Part shown: positions 26,898 to 38,831 of the stretch, piece after piece | Layout of the letters: each line of letters opens with the position of its first letter | Position numbering within the stretch: position 1 is the first letter of the stretch | Assembly: GCF_000420805.1 (NCBI RefSeq) | Contig: NZ_ATVQ01000003.1 | Span: 1-64,000, forward strand | Reading direction: 5' to 3' | Source: Yaniella halotolerans DSM 15476 | GTDB lineage: Bacteria; Actinomycetota; Actinomycetes; Actinomycetales; Micrococcaceae | DNA: 64,000 bases | The notes under the pieces: generated by a model | Seen by the model: the letters and a program-made list of their open reading frames with translations, nothing else | Databases searched by the model: none | What the model was told of the DNA's origin: nothing | Program-made: the position numbers and the translations under genes

Positions 26898-26976
26898 AAC
26901 TCCCAGCGTACCCGGTCGATGTGTTCGCGTGGTCGTTGTGCCAGTCCTGTCGAGGCGTTTTTCAAGCGTCGTAAAT

Positions 26977-27003
26977 TTAGCACTCTATTTGACCAAGTGC
27001 TAA
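26977..27003 (+). promoter_or_regulatory. CIRCE operator 1 for HrcA
   Basis: TTAGCACTC, 9 nt, AAGTGCTAA: a CIRCE element with one mismatch (consensus arm GAGTGCTAA). A TTGACC that can serve as the -35 box (26989-26994) lies within and at the end of its spacer, so bound HrcA would cover the promoter. Confidence 0.9.
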
Positions 27004-27017
27004 CGGGGTAATACAGT
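26989..27017 (+). promoter_or_regulatory. groES promoter
   Basis: TTGACC 26989-26994, 17 nt, TACAGT 27012-27017. The -35 is inside CIRCE 1, and CIRCE 2 begins 5 nt after the -10, over the expected start of transcription. Confidence 0.6.
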
Positions 27018-27022
27018 TGGAA

Positions 27023-27049
27023 TTAGCACACGCGCGATGCGAGTGCTAA
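27023..27049 (+). promoter_or_regulatory. CIRCE operator 2 for HrcA
   Basis: TTAGCACAC, 9 nt, GAGTGCTAA: a second CIRCE with one mismatch in the left arm. The two operators are spaced 46 nt centre to centre on either side of the -10 box. HrcA itself is not encoded in this window. Confidence 0.9.
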
Positions 27050-27147
27050 AGCCTTTAGGTTCCAGCCATCCGGCACCCGCGACGACGGTTGGCTTGCCCG
27101 GCAAATGAACATTATTTACCTTTTACAGTATAAGTAGGAGAAGATTC

Positions 27148-27444
27148 ATGGCTGTTTCCATCAAGCCGCTTGAGGACCGTATCGTTGTAGAACCACTGGC
27201 CGCTGAGCAGACCACTGCTTCCGGTCTGGTCATCCCAGATACCGCTCAGGAAAAACCACAAGAAGGAAAAGTCGTTGCAGTCGGTCCAGGCCGCGTAGCT
27301 GATAACGGCGAACGCGTAGCTGTTGACGTTGCCGAAGGCGACGTTGTGCTGTTCTCCAAATACGGTGGCACCGAAGTCAAATACGCCGGCCAGGAATTCC
27401 TCGTCCTGTCCGCTCGTGACGTGCTCGCCGTTATCGAAAAATAA
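27148..27444 (+). CDS. groES: Co-chaperonin GroES
   Basis: Heptameric lid of the GroEL folding chamber. 98 residues with the standard start (Ile-Lys-Pro-Leu-x-Asp-Arg), the mobile loop (Thr-Thr-Ala-Ser-Gly-Leu-Val-Ile-Pro) and the Tyr-Gly-Gly-Thr-Glu-Val-Lys segment. TAGGAGA ribosome site. Transcription is from the HrcA-controlled promoter above; groL follows 50 nt later. Confidence 0.97.
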   Translation: MAVSIKPLEDRIVVEPLAAEQTTASGLVIPDTAQEKPQEGKVVAVGPGRVADNGERVAVDVAEGDVVLFSKYGGTEVKYAGQEFLVLSARDVLAVIEK

Positions 27445-27484
27445 GCCTGACGCTACTCGCATATTTTTCGAAACGACTTACTAA

Positions 27485-29086
<1,602 letters not shown>

Positions 29087-29110
29087 CGAACTGTTCTTCT
29101 GAAACCTTCA

Positions 29111-29149
29111 AACAGAACCTCTGCCCACTCGCTGGGCAGAGGTTCTGTT
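29111..29149 (+). terminator. Terminator after groL
   Basis: Perfect 17-bp inverted repeat (29111-29127 with 29133-29149) around a 5-nt loop, GC-rich at the apex with an AACA/TGTT base. It closes the groES-groL operon 24 nt after the stop. Confidence 0.88.
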
Positions 29150-29265
29150 GGTTAACAGCATCAGGGGTGGACAACTCACAGCAGTACGACAATGCTGGAA
29201 AGTGGTTGGTCGCAGCAGCGGCTAGCAAATGCAAAGAAGCTGAGCTTCTATCTAAGGAGGAGCAC

Positions 29266-29688
29266 ATGAAAACTCCCGAAAACATTGCATACACTGCCAA
29301 AGCAGAAATCACAGGTGGTCGCGATGGCCGTGGTACCACCGACGACGAAATGATTGATGTCAACCTACGCACCCCGAAAGAACAGGGCGGACCAGGAGGC
29401 GGCGCAAATCCAGAACAGCTGTTTGCTGTCGGCTACGGCGCCTGCTTTCAAAGCGCACTGGGCTTAGCCGGTAAAGAACTGGACGTTGATACGACGGACT
29501 CCGTCGTGAACGCAGAGGTCGGTATTGGCAAAGAAGGCGAAAGTTTCGGCCTGTCCATCAAACTGCAGGTCAATATTCCCAAGACTGATAAAGCAACGGC
29601 CCAACAGGTCGTGGATCGCACCCACCAGCTCTGCCCATATTCCAAAGCCATCAGTGGCAATATTCCCGTCGAAGTCGTGGCCGTGTGA
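29266..29688 (+). CDS. ohr: Organic hydroperoxide resistance protein (Ohr family)
   Basis: Thiol peroxidase that reduces organic and fatty-acid hydroperoxides. The start at 29266 has an AAGGAGG site and gives 140 residues, the family norm; the frame is open further upstream without support. The reactive cysteine is Cys60 in Tyr-Gly-Ala-Cys-Phe, and the resolving Cys123 lies in Leu-Cys-Pro-Tyr-Ser, which separates Ohr from OsmC. No OhrR-type regulator is adjacent. Confidence 0.93.
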   Translation: MKTPENIAYTAKAEITGGRDGRGTTDDEMIDVNLRTPKEQGGPGGGANPEQLFAVGYGACFQSALGLAGKELDVDTTDSVVNAEVGIGKEGESFGLSIKLQVNIPKTDKATAQQVVDRTHQLCPYSKAISGNIPVEVVAV

Positions 29689-29797
29689 AATAGCCCGTGT
29701 CCGATGAATAAGCGTGAACCCCGGCAGTGTGATCAGCCGGGGTTTTCACGTAGAAATCAGGCCGAGGCGTAAAGTATGAGGCCGCATGGTCCAAAAG

Positions 29798-29826
29798 TTC
29801 TCAAAAAATTTTGCACGGGCTATACT
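29798..29826 (+). promoter_or_regulatory. Promoter of the gcv operon
   Basis: TTCTCA 29798-29803, 17 nt, TATACT 29821-29826. The -10 is close to consensus and sits 38 nt before the riboswitch, so the aptamers would be the first structured part of the transcript. Confidence 0.6.
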
Positions 29827-29863
29827 GTGAGCCGACACATAATTGAATGCGGCCGTACATAGC

Positions 29864-30037
29864 AGGCGGGAGAGCCCAGTAAATGGGCACCGACGGTGCA
29901 ACTTCCTCCCCAGGAATCTCTCAGGTACCCTTACCGTCTACTACAGGCCAATCTGGAAAGCAGTCGTCGCATAGACGGCTCACCGACGGGGCAACCAGCT
30001 ACTGGAAAACTCTCAGGTCGATAACAGATGGGGAGGG
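29864..30037 (+). ncRNA. Tandem glycine riboswitch
   Basis: Two glycine aptamers in series. Aptamer 1 opens with GGCGGGAGAGCCC and closes with TCTCTCAGGTACC; aptamer 2 opens at AATCTGGAAAGCAG and closes with CTCTCAGGTCGATAACAGA. Each has the conserved ACCGACGGnGCAA core (29872-29940 and about 29980-30000). The element ends about 38 nt before the gcvP start and controls the glycine cleavage operon in response to glycine, as in many bacteria. Short open frames through it are artefacts. Confidence 0.92.
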
Positions 30038-30075
30038 GTCCACGGATAACGCTGTATCCATACTTAGGAGATCCC

Positions 30076-32910
30076 ATGGCTGTCTATGATCTAGCCAACT
30101 TTGCTCATCGTCACCTCGGACCGCGCGAATCCGGCATTGCAGAAATGCTGGAAACACTCGGCTATGAGGACCTAGATGCGCTCACCACCGCGGCAATGCC
30201 AGAAAATATTGCCCAAGATGAACCACTTGTTCTACCCGATGCGCTCACCGAAACCCAGGCCCAAGCCCGACTCCGTGAACTAGCAGCAAAAAACACTGTC
30301 AAGAAAACCATGATCGGTCAGGGCTTCTACGACACGATCACCCCCGCCGTCATCCGCCGCAACGTCTTTGAAAACCCAGGCTGGTACACCGCTTACACGC
30401 CCTATCAGCCGGAAATCTCCCAGGGCCGTCTTGAAGCCCTGCTGAACTACCAGACCATGGTGTCAGACCTGACCGGCTTAGAAATTGCCAACGCTTCGAT
30501 GTTGGACGAATCCTCGGCCGCAGCAGAAGCCGTACTCATGATGCGCCGCGCCAACCGCAAGCACTCAGATGCGCCCGTGGTTATCGACAAAAATATCTTC
30601 CCACAGACCCTGTCAGTCATCCTGGGACGCACCCGTTCGCTCGGTGTTGAAACCCACCTTGTCGATCTCGCTACCGAAGGCCTACCAGAAGGCGATCTGT
30701 GCGGTGTGCTGGTCCAGCAGCCGGGCAACGACGGCGCGATCGTTGACCACCAGACCATTTTCGACGAGGCCAAAGAACGTGGCGCCATGATCAGTGTGAT
30801 CGCCGATCTGCTGTCCCTGACGCTGATCACACCCCCTGGTGAACAAGGGGCTGACATTGCGGTGGGCACGACCCAGCGTTTTGGTGTGCCACTGTTCTAC
30901 GGTGGACCACACGCCGCCTACATGGCCACCAAAGAACGCTTCGTCCGCCAAATGCCAGGCCGCCTGGTTGGTGTTTCCCAAGATGCTTCCGGAACACCGG
31001 CATACCGGCTGGCACTGCAGACACGCGAACAACACATTCGCCGTGAAAAAGCCACCTCGAACATCTGTACCGCACAAGCACTTCTGGCCGTGATGGCCGG
31101 CATGTACGGCGTCTACCACGGCCCCGAAGGCGTTACTGAAATTGCCCAGCGCACCCACTCCATGGCAAGCCGTCTGGCAGCATCGCTGCGCTCGGGTGGC
31201 TTTGAACTGGCCTCCGAACACTTCTTCGACACCCTTGTGGTGACCGTTGATGACGTCGCCGCAACCATGACCAAGGCCGATGACGCAGGCTACAACCTGC
31301 GTCGCTTCTCGGATACCCAGGTCGGTATCTCCATGGATGAGACCACCACCGACGCGGATCTGAAAGCCCTGGCTTCGGTCTTTGGTGTTGAACTTGCGGC
31401 CTCATCAGAGTCAGCCATTGATTCGGCGTTGGTTCGTGAATCGGAATTCATGACGCACGAGATTTTCCAGAAGATCCGTTCCGAATCCACCATGATGCGT
31501 TATTGCCGTCGTCTGGCAGACCGCGATCTCGCGTTAGACCGCACCATGATCCCACTGGGGTCGTGCACGATGAAACTCAACGCAGCCGCCGAAATGGAAG
31601 CCACCGCCTGGCCGGAATTTGCTGGCATCCACCCCTATGTTCCCACCGAACAGGCCGCAGGGTGGATCGAGCTGATCGAAGATCTGGAATCCAAACTCGA
31701 AGCGATCACCGGCTACGCGGCGGTGTCACTCCAACCAAATGCGGGTTCACAGGGTGAATACGCCGGACTGCAGGCGATCCGCCAGTACCTGAACTCCAAG
31801 GGCGAGACGCAGCGCGATATCTGCATCATCCCGGCATCCGCTCACGGTACCAACGCCGCGTCGGCAGTCCTGGCTGGTCTACAAGTCAGCGTTGTCAAAA
31901 CCGCTGACGATGGTTCGATTGATTCCGATCACCTGGATGAGGTCCTAGAAAAATACGGTGATCGCATCGCCGCGATCATGATTACCTACCCATCGACCGC
32001 CGGTATCTACGACACAGACGTTGTCGAGATCTGCGAAAAGATTCACAACGCAGGCGGACAGGTCTACATCGACGGCGCAAACCTCAACGCCCTGGTCGGC
32101 CTGGCCCAGCCGGGTAAATTTGGTGGCGATGTGTCCCACCTGAACCTGCACAAAACCTTTGCCATCCCACACGGTGGTGGTGGCCCCGGTGTAGGACCAG
32201 TCTGCGTGGCCGAACATCTCAAACCACACCTGCCGGCGAACCCCAACGGCCCACTGCCAGAAGACTCCACACCGGTTGCCTCAACTCTGTACGGTTCAGC
32301 AGGCGTGTTGCCCATCACCTGGGCATACGTCTCGATGATGGGTGCGCCAGCACTCAAAGAAGCAACCCAAGTTGCCGTGCTCTCGGCAAACTACCTGGCA
32401 CACCGCCTCAAGGAGCACTACCCGCTGCTCTACACCGGTCTCAACGGGCTCGTGGCACACGAATGCATTTTGGATTTGCGTGAGCTCACCAAGCAAACCG
32501 GTGTCACAGCCGAAGACGTGGCCAAACGTCTCATGGACTTCGGATTCCACGCACCAACCATGGCCTTCCCGGTACCGGGCACCCTCATGGTTGAACCAAC
32601 CGAATCCGAAGACCTGGAAGAAATCGAACGGTTCATCACCGCGATGGTCACCATTCGTGAAGAAATCGACGAAATCGCCAACGACAAGGTGTCCTTGGAA
32701 GCCTCTGTGCTGCGCAACGCTCCGCATACGGTAGCCGATGTCGTGTCATCAGACTGGGACCGCGCATACTCCGTTGAACAAGCGGCCTTCCCGGTTCCAG
32801 AACTGCGGGTGGATAAATACTTCACCCCGGTCTCGCGCATTGATCAGGCTGGTGGCGACCGCAACCTGATCTGCTCTTGCCCACCACCTGAAGCGTTCGA
32901 AATCGACTAG
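30076..32910 (+). CDS. gcvP: Glycine dehydrogenase (decarboxylating), P protein
   Basis: PLP-dependent P protein of the glycine cleavage system. It decarboxylates glycine and passes the aminomethyl group to lipoyl-GcvH. 944 residues, a full-length fused alpha-beta P protein. The PLP lysine is Lys693 in Leu-His-Lys-Thr-Phe, followed by the Ile-Pro-His-Gly-Gly-Gly-Gly-Pro-Gly loop. The start at 30076 has TAGGAG upstream and lies just past the riboswitch; an in-frame ATG at 30028 would fall inside the aptamer and is rejected. gcvT follows after 10 nt. Confidence 0.96.
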   Translation: MAVYDLANFAHRHLGPRESGIAEMLETLGYEDLDALTTAAMPENIAQDEPLVLPDALTETQAQARLRELAAKNTVKKTMIGQGFYDTITPAVIRRNVFENPGWYTAYTPYQPEISQGRLEALLNYQTMVSDLTGLEIANASMLDESSAAAEAVLMMRRANRKHSDAPVVIDKNIFPQTLSVILGRTRSLGVETHLVDLATEGLPEGDLCGVLVQQPGNDGAIVDHQTIFDEAKERGAMISVIADLLSLTLITPPGEQGADIAVGTTQRFGVPLFYGGPHAAYMATKERFVRQMPGRLVGVSQDASGTPAYRLALQTREQHIRREKATSNICTAQALLAVMAGMYGVYHGPEGVTEIAQRTHSMASRLAASLRSGGFELASEHFFDTLVVTVDDVAATMTKADDAGYNLRRFSDTQVGISMDETTTDADLKALASVFGVELAASSESAIDSALVRESEFMTHEIFQKIRSESTMMRYCRRLADRDLALDRTMIPLGSCTMKLNAAAEMEATAWPEFAGIHPYVPTEQAAGWIELIEDLESKLEAITGYAAVSLQPNAGSQGEYAGLQAIRQYLNSKGETQRDICIIPASAHGTNAASAVLAGLQVSVVKTADDGSIDSDHLDEVLEKYGDRIAAIMITYPSTAGIYDTDVVEICEKIHNAGGQVYIDGANLNALVGLAQPGKFGGDVSHLNLHKTFAIPHGGGGPGVGPVCVAEHLKPHLPANPNGPLPEDSTPVASTLYGSAGVLPITWAYVSMMGAPALKEATQVAVLSANYLAHRLKEHYPLLYTGLNGLVAHECILDLRELTKQTGVTAEDVAKRLMDFGFHAPTMAFPVPGTLMVEPTESEDLEEIERFITAMVTIREEIDEIANDKVSLEASVLRNAPHTVADVVSSDWDRAYSVEQAAFPVPELRVDKYFTPVSRIDQAGGDRNLICSCPPPEAFEID

Positions 32911-32920
32911 GAGCCTGCAC

Positions 32921-34021
32921 ATGACTTTGAAAACTACCGCATTGTTTGAGGCTCACGACGCGCTAGGCGCAAGCTTCACCGATTTCAACGGCTGGAACAT
33001 GCCGCTGAAATACTCCTCAGAAATCACCGAGCACAAGGCCGTTCGCGAAGCCGTGGGGATCTTCGACCTGTCACACATGGGCGAAATCTTTGTTACCGGC
33101 GCCGACGCCGTCAAAGGGCTTAACACCGCCCTGGCCGGGGATTTCTCCAAGATGACCATTGGCCGGGCAAAATATACGGTCATGCTCACCGAACAGGGCA
33201 CGATCCTCGATGACCTGATCGTCTACCGGCTAGGGGAGGACCGCTACCTGTTGGTCCCCAATGCCGGGAACGCCGAAGCCGTCGCCGAGGCCGTGACCGA
33301 GCGGTTGGCCGGCTTGGACGCGACCATCGACGATGCCACGGACCGGCTGTCACTGCTGGGCATCCAGGGGCCACAGGCACAAGACGTGGTCGCAGCCCTG
33401 GGTGCAGAATTTGCCGAAGCAGCCTCGTCATTGAAAAACTATCGCGTCACCCAACTGACGGTGGACGGTAGCGAATGGATCGTGGCCCGCACGGGGTACA
33501 CGGGTGAAGATGGATTTGAAATCATCACCCCCAACGACCAGGTGAATCATTTATGGAACCGCATCTTCGCAGCCGATACCGGAGTCGAGGTCACCGCGTG
33601 TGGCTTGGCCAGCCGTGACTCGCTGCGACTGGAAGCCGGGATGCCACTGTACGGCAACGAACTCTCGCGCGAACGTACACCGTTTGAAGCCGGTATGGGA
33701 CGGATCGTGTCCTTCGACAAACCAGAAAACTTTGTCGGACGCGCAGCGCTGGAACCACACCGCGAAACAGCCCCCGCACAAGTTTTGGTCGGCCTGACCA
33801 GCGACCAACGTCGCGCCGGACGCAGTGGCGCAACGATCGTCCTTGATGGTCAAACCATAGGCGTCGTGACCTCCGGGATCCCATCGCCCACAATGTCCCA
33901 ACCGGTAGCACTGGGCTACATCGATGCCGAACACGCGGCAGTCGATACCGCCGTGGACGTCGAGATTCGCGGCAAAGCACTACCGTTTGTCATCACCAAA
34001 CCCCCGTTCTACACTCGCTAA
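32921..34021 (+). CDS. gcvT: Aminomethyltransferase, T protein
   Basis: Releases ammonia from the aminomethyl-lipoyl arm of GcvH and passes the one-carbon unit to tetrahydrofolate. 366 residues with the conserved Asp-Leu-Ser-His-Met-Gly segment, Leu-Gly-Ile-Gln-Gly-Pro, [11 protein letters not shown] and the C-terminal Gly-Tyr-x-x-x-Glu region. AGGAGCC ribosome site. Middle gene of the gcvPTH operon. Confidence 0.96.
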   Translation: MTLKTTALFEAHDALGASFTDFNGWNMPLKYSSEITEHKAVREAVGIFDLSHMGEIFVTGADAVKGLNTALAGDFSKMTIGRAKYTVMLTEQGTILDDLIVYRLGEDRYLLVPNAGNAEAVAEAVTERLAGLDATIDDATDRLSLLGIQGPQAQDVVAALGAEFAEAASSLKNYRVTQLTVDGSEWIVARTGYTGEDGFEIITPNDQVNHLWNRIFAADTGVEVTACGLASRDSLRLEAGMPLYGNELSRERTPFEAGMGRIVSFDKPENFVGRAALEPHRETAPAQVLVGLTSDQRRAGRSGATIVLDGQTIGVVTSGIPSPTMSQPVALGYIDAEHAAVDTAVDVEIRGKALPFVITKPPFYTR

Positions 34022-34040
34022 CCCAAACGAAGGACCCATC

Positions 34041-34421
34041 ATGACAGTAGTTAAACCCGCACTGCGCTACTCCGCTGAACACGAATGGCTCAACGACGAG
34101 GACCCGGTACGCATCGGCATTACCGACTACGCTGCCGATCAACTCGGTGACGTCGTGTTCGCTGAACTCCCAGAAGTTGGCGACACCGTAACCGCCGGCG
34201 AAGTCTGTGGCGAACTGGAATCCACCAAATCGGTGTCCGAACTCTACTCGCCAGTGACCGGAACGATCGTAGAATCCAATGAAGATGTCATCCAGAATCC
34301 GGAACGCATCAACGAAGACCCATACGGTGCCGGCTGGCTGTTCACCGTCGAGGTTTCAGAAGAAGGCCCCTTGCTAACCCCGGAGGAATACGCCGAGCAA
34401 ACCGAGGGCACCGTCGAGTAA
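34041..34421 (+). CDS. gcvH: Glycine cleavage system H protein
   Basis: Lipoyl carrier protein of the glycine cleavage system. 126 residues; the lipoylated lysine is Lys63 in Glu-Ser-Thr-Lys-Ser-Val-Ser, followed by Leu-Tyr-Ser-Pro-Val-x-Gly. The ATG at 34041 has AAGGAC upstream. A longer open frame into gcvT is discarded. No lipoylation enzyme or L protein gene is nearby, so those come from elsewhere. Confidence 0.96.
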   Translation: MTVVKPALRYSAEHEWLNDEDPVRIGITDYAADQLGDVVFAELPEVGDTVTAGEVCGELESTKSVSELYSPVTGTIVESNEDVIQNPERINEDPYGAGWLFTVEVSEEGPLLTPEEYAEQTEGTVE

Positions 34422-34464
34422 AGAGCAGCGTGTTTGGCCCGGAAGTGTTCACGGTCTGCGATGA

Positions 34465-36094
<1,630 letters not shown>

Positions 36095-36156
36095 TAGAGT
36101 GACGGTAGAATCCCAAGCGCTAAACCCATCCACAATCGGATAGAAACTGGATATAC

Positions 36157-37293
36157 GTGAGCTACGAAGTTGAAATTGGTCTCGGTAAACGCGGCAGGAA
36201 ATCCATGCCCTTGGATGCCATATCCATCGTGCCAACCCGCCGAACACGCGACCCGGAAGACGTCTCGCTCGACTGGCAGATCGATGCGTTCAAATTCTCC
36301 ATGCCCGTCATCGGTGCACCAATGGACTCAGTGATGTCACCGGCCACCGCAATCCAGCTGGGACAGCTCGGCGGTATGGGCGTACTCAACCTTGAGGGCC
36401 TCTGGACCCGGTACGCCGACCCACAGCCGGTACTGGACGAAATTGCTGCCCTACAGGCCCAGCAGTTCTCCCCAGAAAACACGGCACGGCTCCAGGAGCT
36501 CTACTCGGCACCGATCCAAGCAGACCTCATTTCAGCTCGTCTGGAAGAGATCCGCGAAGCCGGAGTGGTCGTCGCAGGAGCCCTGACACCACAGCGCACC
36601 CAAGAGTTCTACAAGACCGTTGTGGATGCCGGAGTCGACATGTTTGTCATCCGCGGGACCACCGTCTCGGCACAGCACGTGTCCGAAACCAAAGAACCAT
36701 TGGACCTCAAAAAGTTCATCTACGAACTCGATGTCCCGGTCATCGTCGGGGGCGTGGCAGGCTACACTCCGGCCCTGCACCTGATGCGCACCGGCGCTGC
36801 CGGCGTACTGGTCGGTTTCGGGGGCGGCGCCTCCTCGACCACCCGTCGAGCCTTAGGGATTCGCGTACCAATGGCCACGGCTATCTCCGATATTGCGGAA
36901 GCTCGCCGCGACTACATGGATGAATCCGGCGGCCGCTATGTCCACGTCATCGCCGACGGTGGAATGGGTACTTCCGGCGACATCGTCAAGGCCATCGGCA
37001 TGGGTGCTGACGCCGTCATGCTCGGCACCACGCTGGCTCGGGCAACCGAAGCACCGGGCAAGGGCTGGCACTGGGGACTGGAAGCAGCACACCAAGATTT
37101 CCCACGCGGCGACCGGACCCACGTTGGTACCGTCGCACCACTGGAAGAGCTGCTTGTGGGCGCTACCAACCACACCAACGGCACCGCAAACCTCATGGGT
37201 GCCCTGCGCCGCGCCATGGCCTCCACGGGCTACACTGATCTGAAAGATTTCCAAAAAGTCGAAGTTCAGATCTCACCGACCTACACCGGGTGA
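36157..37293 (+). CDS. guaB3: GuaB3 family IMP dehydrogenase-related protein
   Basis: Actinobacterial paralogue of IMP dehydrogenase that regularly sits beside guaB. 378 residues without CBS domains. It has the barrel signature His-Val-Ile-Ala-Asp-Gly-Gly-Met-Gly-Thr-Ser-Gly-Asp-Ile and the characteristic Leu-Gly-Ile-Arg-Val-Pro-Met-Ala-Thr-Ala. No catalytic cysteine loop like that of GuaB is visible. GTG start after GGATATAC. Function in the family is unsettled. It ends 7 nt before the SURF1 gene. Confidence 0.92.
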   Translation: MSYEVEIGLGKRGRKSMPLDAISIVPTRRTRDPEDVSLDWQIDAFKFSMPVIGAPMDSVMSPATAIQLGQLGGMGVLNLEGLWTRYADPQPVLDEIAALQAQQFSPENTARLQELYSAPIQADLISARLEEIREAGVVVAGALTPQRTQEFYKTVVDAGVDMFVIRGTTVSAQHVSETKEPLDLKKFIYELDVPVIVGGVAGYTPALHLMRTGAAGVLVGFGGGASSTTRRALGIRVPMATAISDIAEARRDYMDESGGRYVHVIADGGMGTSGDIVKAIGMGADAVMLGTTLARATEAPGKGWHWGLEAAHQDFPRGDRTHVGTVAPLEELLVGATNHTNGTANLMGALRRAMASTGYTDLKDFQKVEVQISPTYTG

Positions 37294-37300
37294 TCCCCAC

Positions 37301-38221
37301 TTGCTACGCACAGCTCTAAAACCACGGTGGATCGGCTTCCTGATTCTCACCCTCGCGGTAGCGTCGCTCTTTGTGCTGCTCACCCAGTGGCAGTTCGCAC
37401 AATCCACCGCCGTTCAGCCCCGCACACACGCCGAAACTGAAACACCGGTTGCACTTACCGAACACTTCGAACCCGGTGTGGCGATGATGAGCGATCAAGC
37501 CGACCAAATGGTGCACTTCACCGGGACCATCGACCCGGAGCACACCGTGCAGGTCGAATCTCGGGTCGATGAAGGCAACGTTGGTCTCTGGCTCGTGTCC
37601 AGTGCGGACGTTGAAGGCGCACCCGAAAACAACAACATTCCGATTGCTTGGGGCTGGATTCCCGAAGAAATTGAAGCTGACACCTCCGAAATCACAGCGC
37701 TATTTGAAGAGTCCACCGGATTGTCGATGGACGAGCCCATGCAGATCTACGGTCGTCTGATTCCAGGCGAAGGGCCAACCCCCAATACGAACCACTTCAT
37801 CGAGCCCAAACGCACCCAGATGCTGTCCACCGCAGAATTGGTGAACCTGTGGAACCAGCCGCTGTACGCCGGCTATGTCGTCGCCGAAACCTTTACCGTG
37901 GACGGCACCGAGCATGTTGTGTCTGGTGAAGGCATCGAAGATGTTGGCGTCGCTCCACAACCCGAAGAACGCGAAGTGGCCTGGCTCAACATCTTCTACG
38001 CCGTCGAATGGTTCATCTTCGCCGTCTTCTCGTTGTATTTGTGGTGGCGCTTCGTCCGCGATGACTACCTGAAAGATCAACGCGAAGCCGAACTTGACCA
38101 GCTCTGGGAACAGCACTGGCGAGCGCAAGAACTGCAACGCCTGCGTGAACAAGCACGCCAAGAAAAAGCAGCTGCTGCCCAGGCCTACCGCGCATACTAC
38201 GGGCAAGACCCCGCTGAGTAA
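37301..38221 (+). CDS. SURF1 family cytochrome oxidase assembly protein
   Basis: Membrane protein implicated in assembly or heme insertion of heme-copper oxidases. 306 residues, TTG start, one N-terminal transmembrane helix (about 12-32) and one near 245-265. The typical Trp-Ile-Gly-Phe-Leu start, a Gly-Trp-Ile-Pro segment and a Tyr-Ala-x-x-Trp-Phe-Ile-Phe-Ala stretch in the second helix are present. A long charged, Gln- and Ala-rich C-terminal helix extends into the cytoplasm. It lies inside the gua cluster, 7 nt after guaB3. Confidence 0.85.
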   Translation: MLRTALKPRWIGFLILTLAVASLFVLLTQWQFAQSTAVQPRTHAETETPVALTEHFEPGVAMMSDQADQMVHFTGTIDPEHTVQVESRVDEGNVGLWLVSSADVEGAPENNNIPIAWGWIPEEIEADTSEITALFEESTGLSMDEPMQIYGRLIPGEGPTPNTNHFIEPKRTQMLSTAELVNLWNQPLYAGYVVAETFTVDGTEHVVSGEGIEDVGVAPQPEEREVAWLNIFYAVEWFIFAVFSLYLWWRFVRDDYLKDQREAELDQLWEQHWRAQELQRLREQARQEKAAAAQAYRAYYGQDPAE

Positions 38222-38240
38222 GAAAGACAAACAAAACACT

Positions 38241-38786
38241 ATGACAGACAAGTCGAACCCACCGGTAGACCCATCCACCCTGCCGGATCCAGAAGACATT
38301 ACCGAAGACGATATCGGCCAGGCACCGCCGCGTCCCGAGGCCAAAAAGAAGCGTCGCTTCGGAGGCACCCACCGTCAGATCCGCGGCGCCCAGAAGCTCT
38401 ATACCTTCACGGCCTGGTTGACCGGTATCTTCCTGTTGCTGCTCGTGCTGCAGATGATCGTCAAATACGGTTTCGGCTATGAACTCTTCGCCGGGGGCAC
38501 CGCTGAAGACGGTACAGAATTCATCCTTGGTCTCTACCATCAGGATGCCGTCTTAGAAGGCGTCAATATCTCGCTGATCATCCTCATCGTCCACGGCTGG
38601 CTCTACGTCGCCTACCTGCTGGGTTGCTTCAGACTCTGGGCCATGATGCGCTGGGGTGGCCTCCGCTTGCTCTCCATGGCCGGTGGCGGTGTTGTCCCAT
38701 TCCTGTCCTTCTTCGTTGAAAAACGCGTCAATAAAGGAGTCGAACGCGAATTGTCCGCACACCCCGAAGCGACCATGCGCTACTAG
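38241..38786 (+). CDS. DUF3817 family membrane protein
   Basis: 181 residues from ATG 38241. A Pro- and Asp-rich N-terminal third with a basic cluster (Lys-Lys-Lys-Arg-Arg) precedes three hydrophobic helices: about 57-77, 105-130 and 138-158. The helices fit the small actinobacterial DUF3817 integral membrane family, often found next to SURF1 or guaA. The segment Val-His-Gly-Trp-Leu-Tyr-Val-Ala-Tyr is the clearest family-like signal. The longer open frame back to 38094 overlaps SURF1 and is discarded. Function unknown. Confidence 0.78.
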   Translation: MTDKSNPPVDPSTLPDPEDITEDDIGQAPPRPEAKKKRRFGGTHRQIRGAQKLYTFTAWLTGIFLLLLVLQMIVKYGFGYELFAGGTAEDGTEFILGLYHQDAVLEGVNISLIILIVHGWLYVAYLLGCFRLWAMMRWGGLRLLSMAGGGVVPFLSFFVEKRVNKGVERELSAHPEATMRY

Positions 38787-38818
38787 CGCGCACTGCGCAG
38801 CCAACTCCATGAATCCAC

Positions 38819-38824
38819 TAGACT
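38819..38824 (+). promoter_or_regulatory. -10 box TAGACT for guaA
   Basis: TAGACT ends seven bases before the GTG at 38832, within CCACTAGACT, a 10-mer repeated exactly before the NUDIX gene (50518-50527). It suggests a leaderless guaA transcript separate from the upstream operon. No clear -35. Confidence 0.45.
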
Positions 38825-38831
38825 GAATGCT

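Noticed and set aside
29883-30089. Short reading through the glycine riboswitch, and an in-frame upstream start for gcvP at 30028
   Set aside because: They fall inside the aptamer structure; ATG 30076 has a clear ribosome site.
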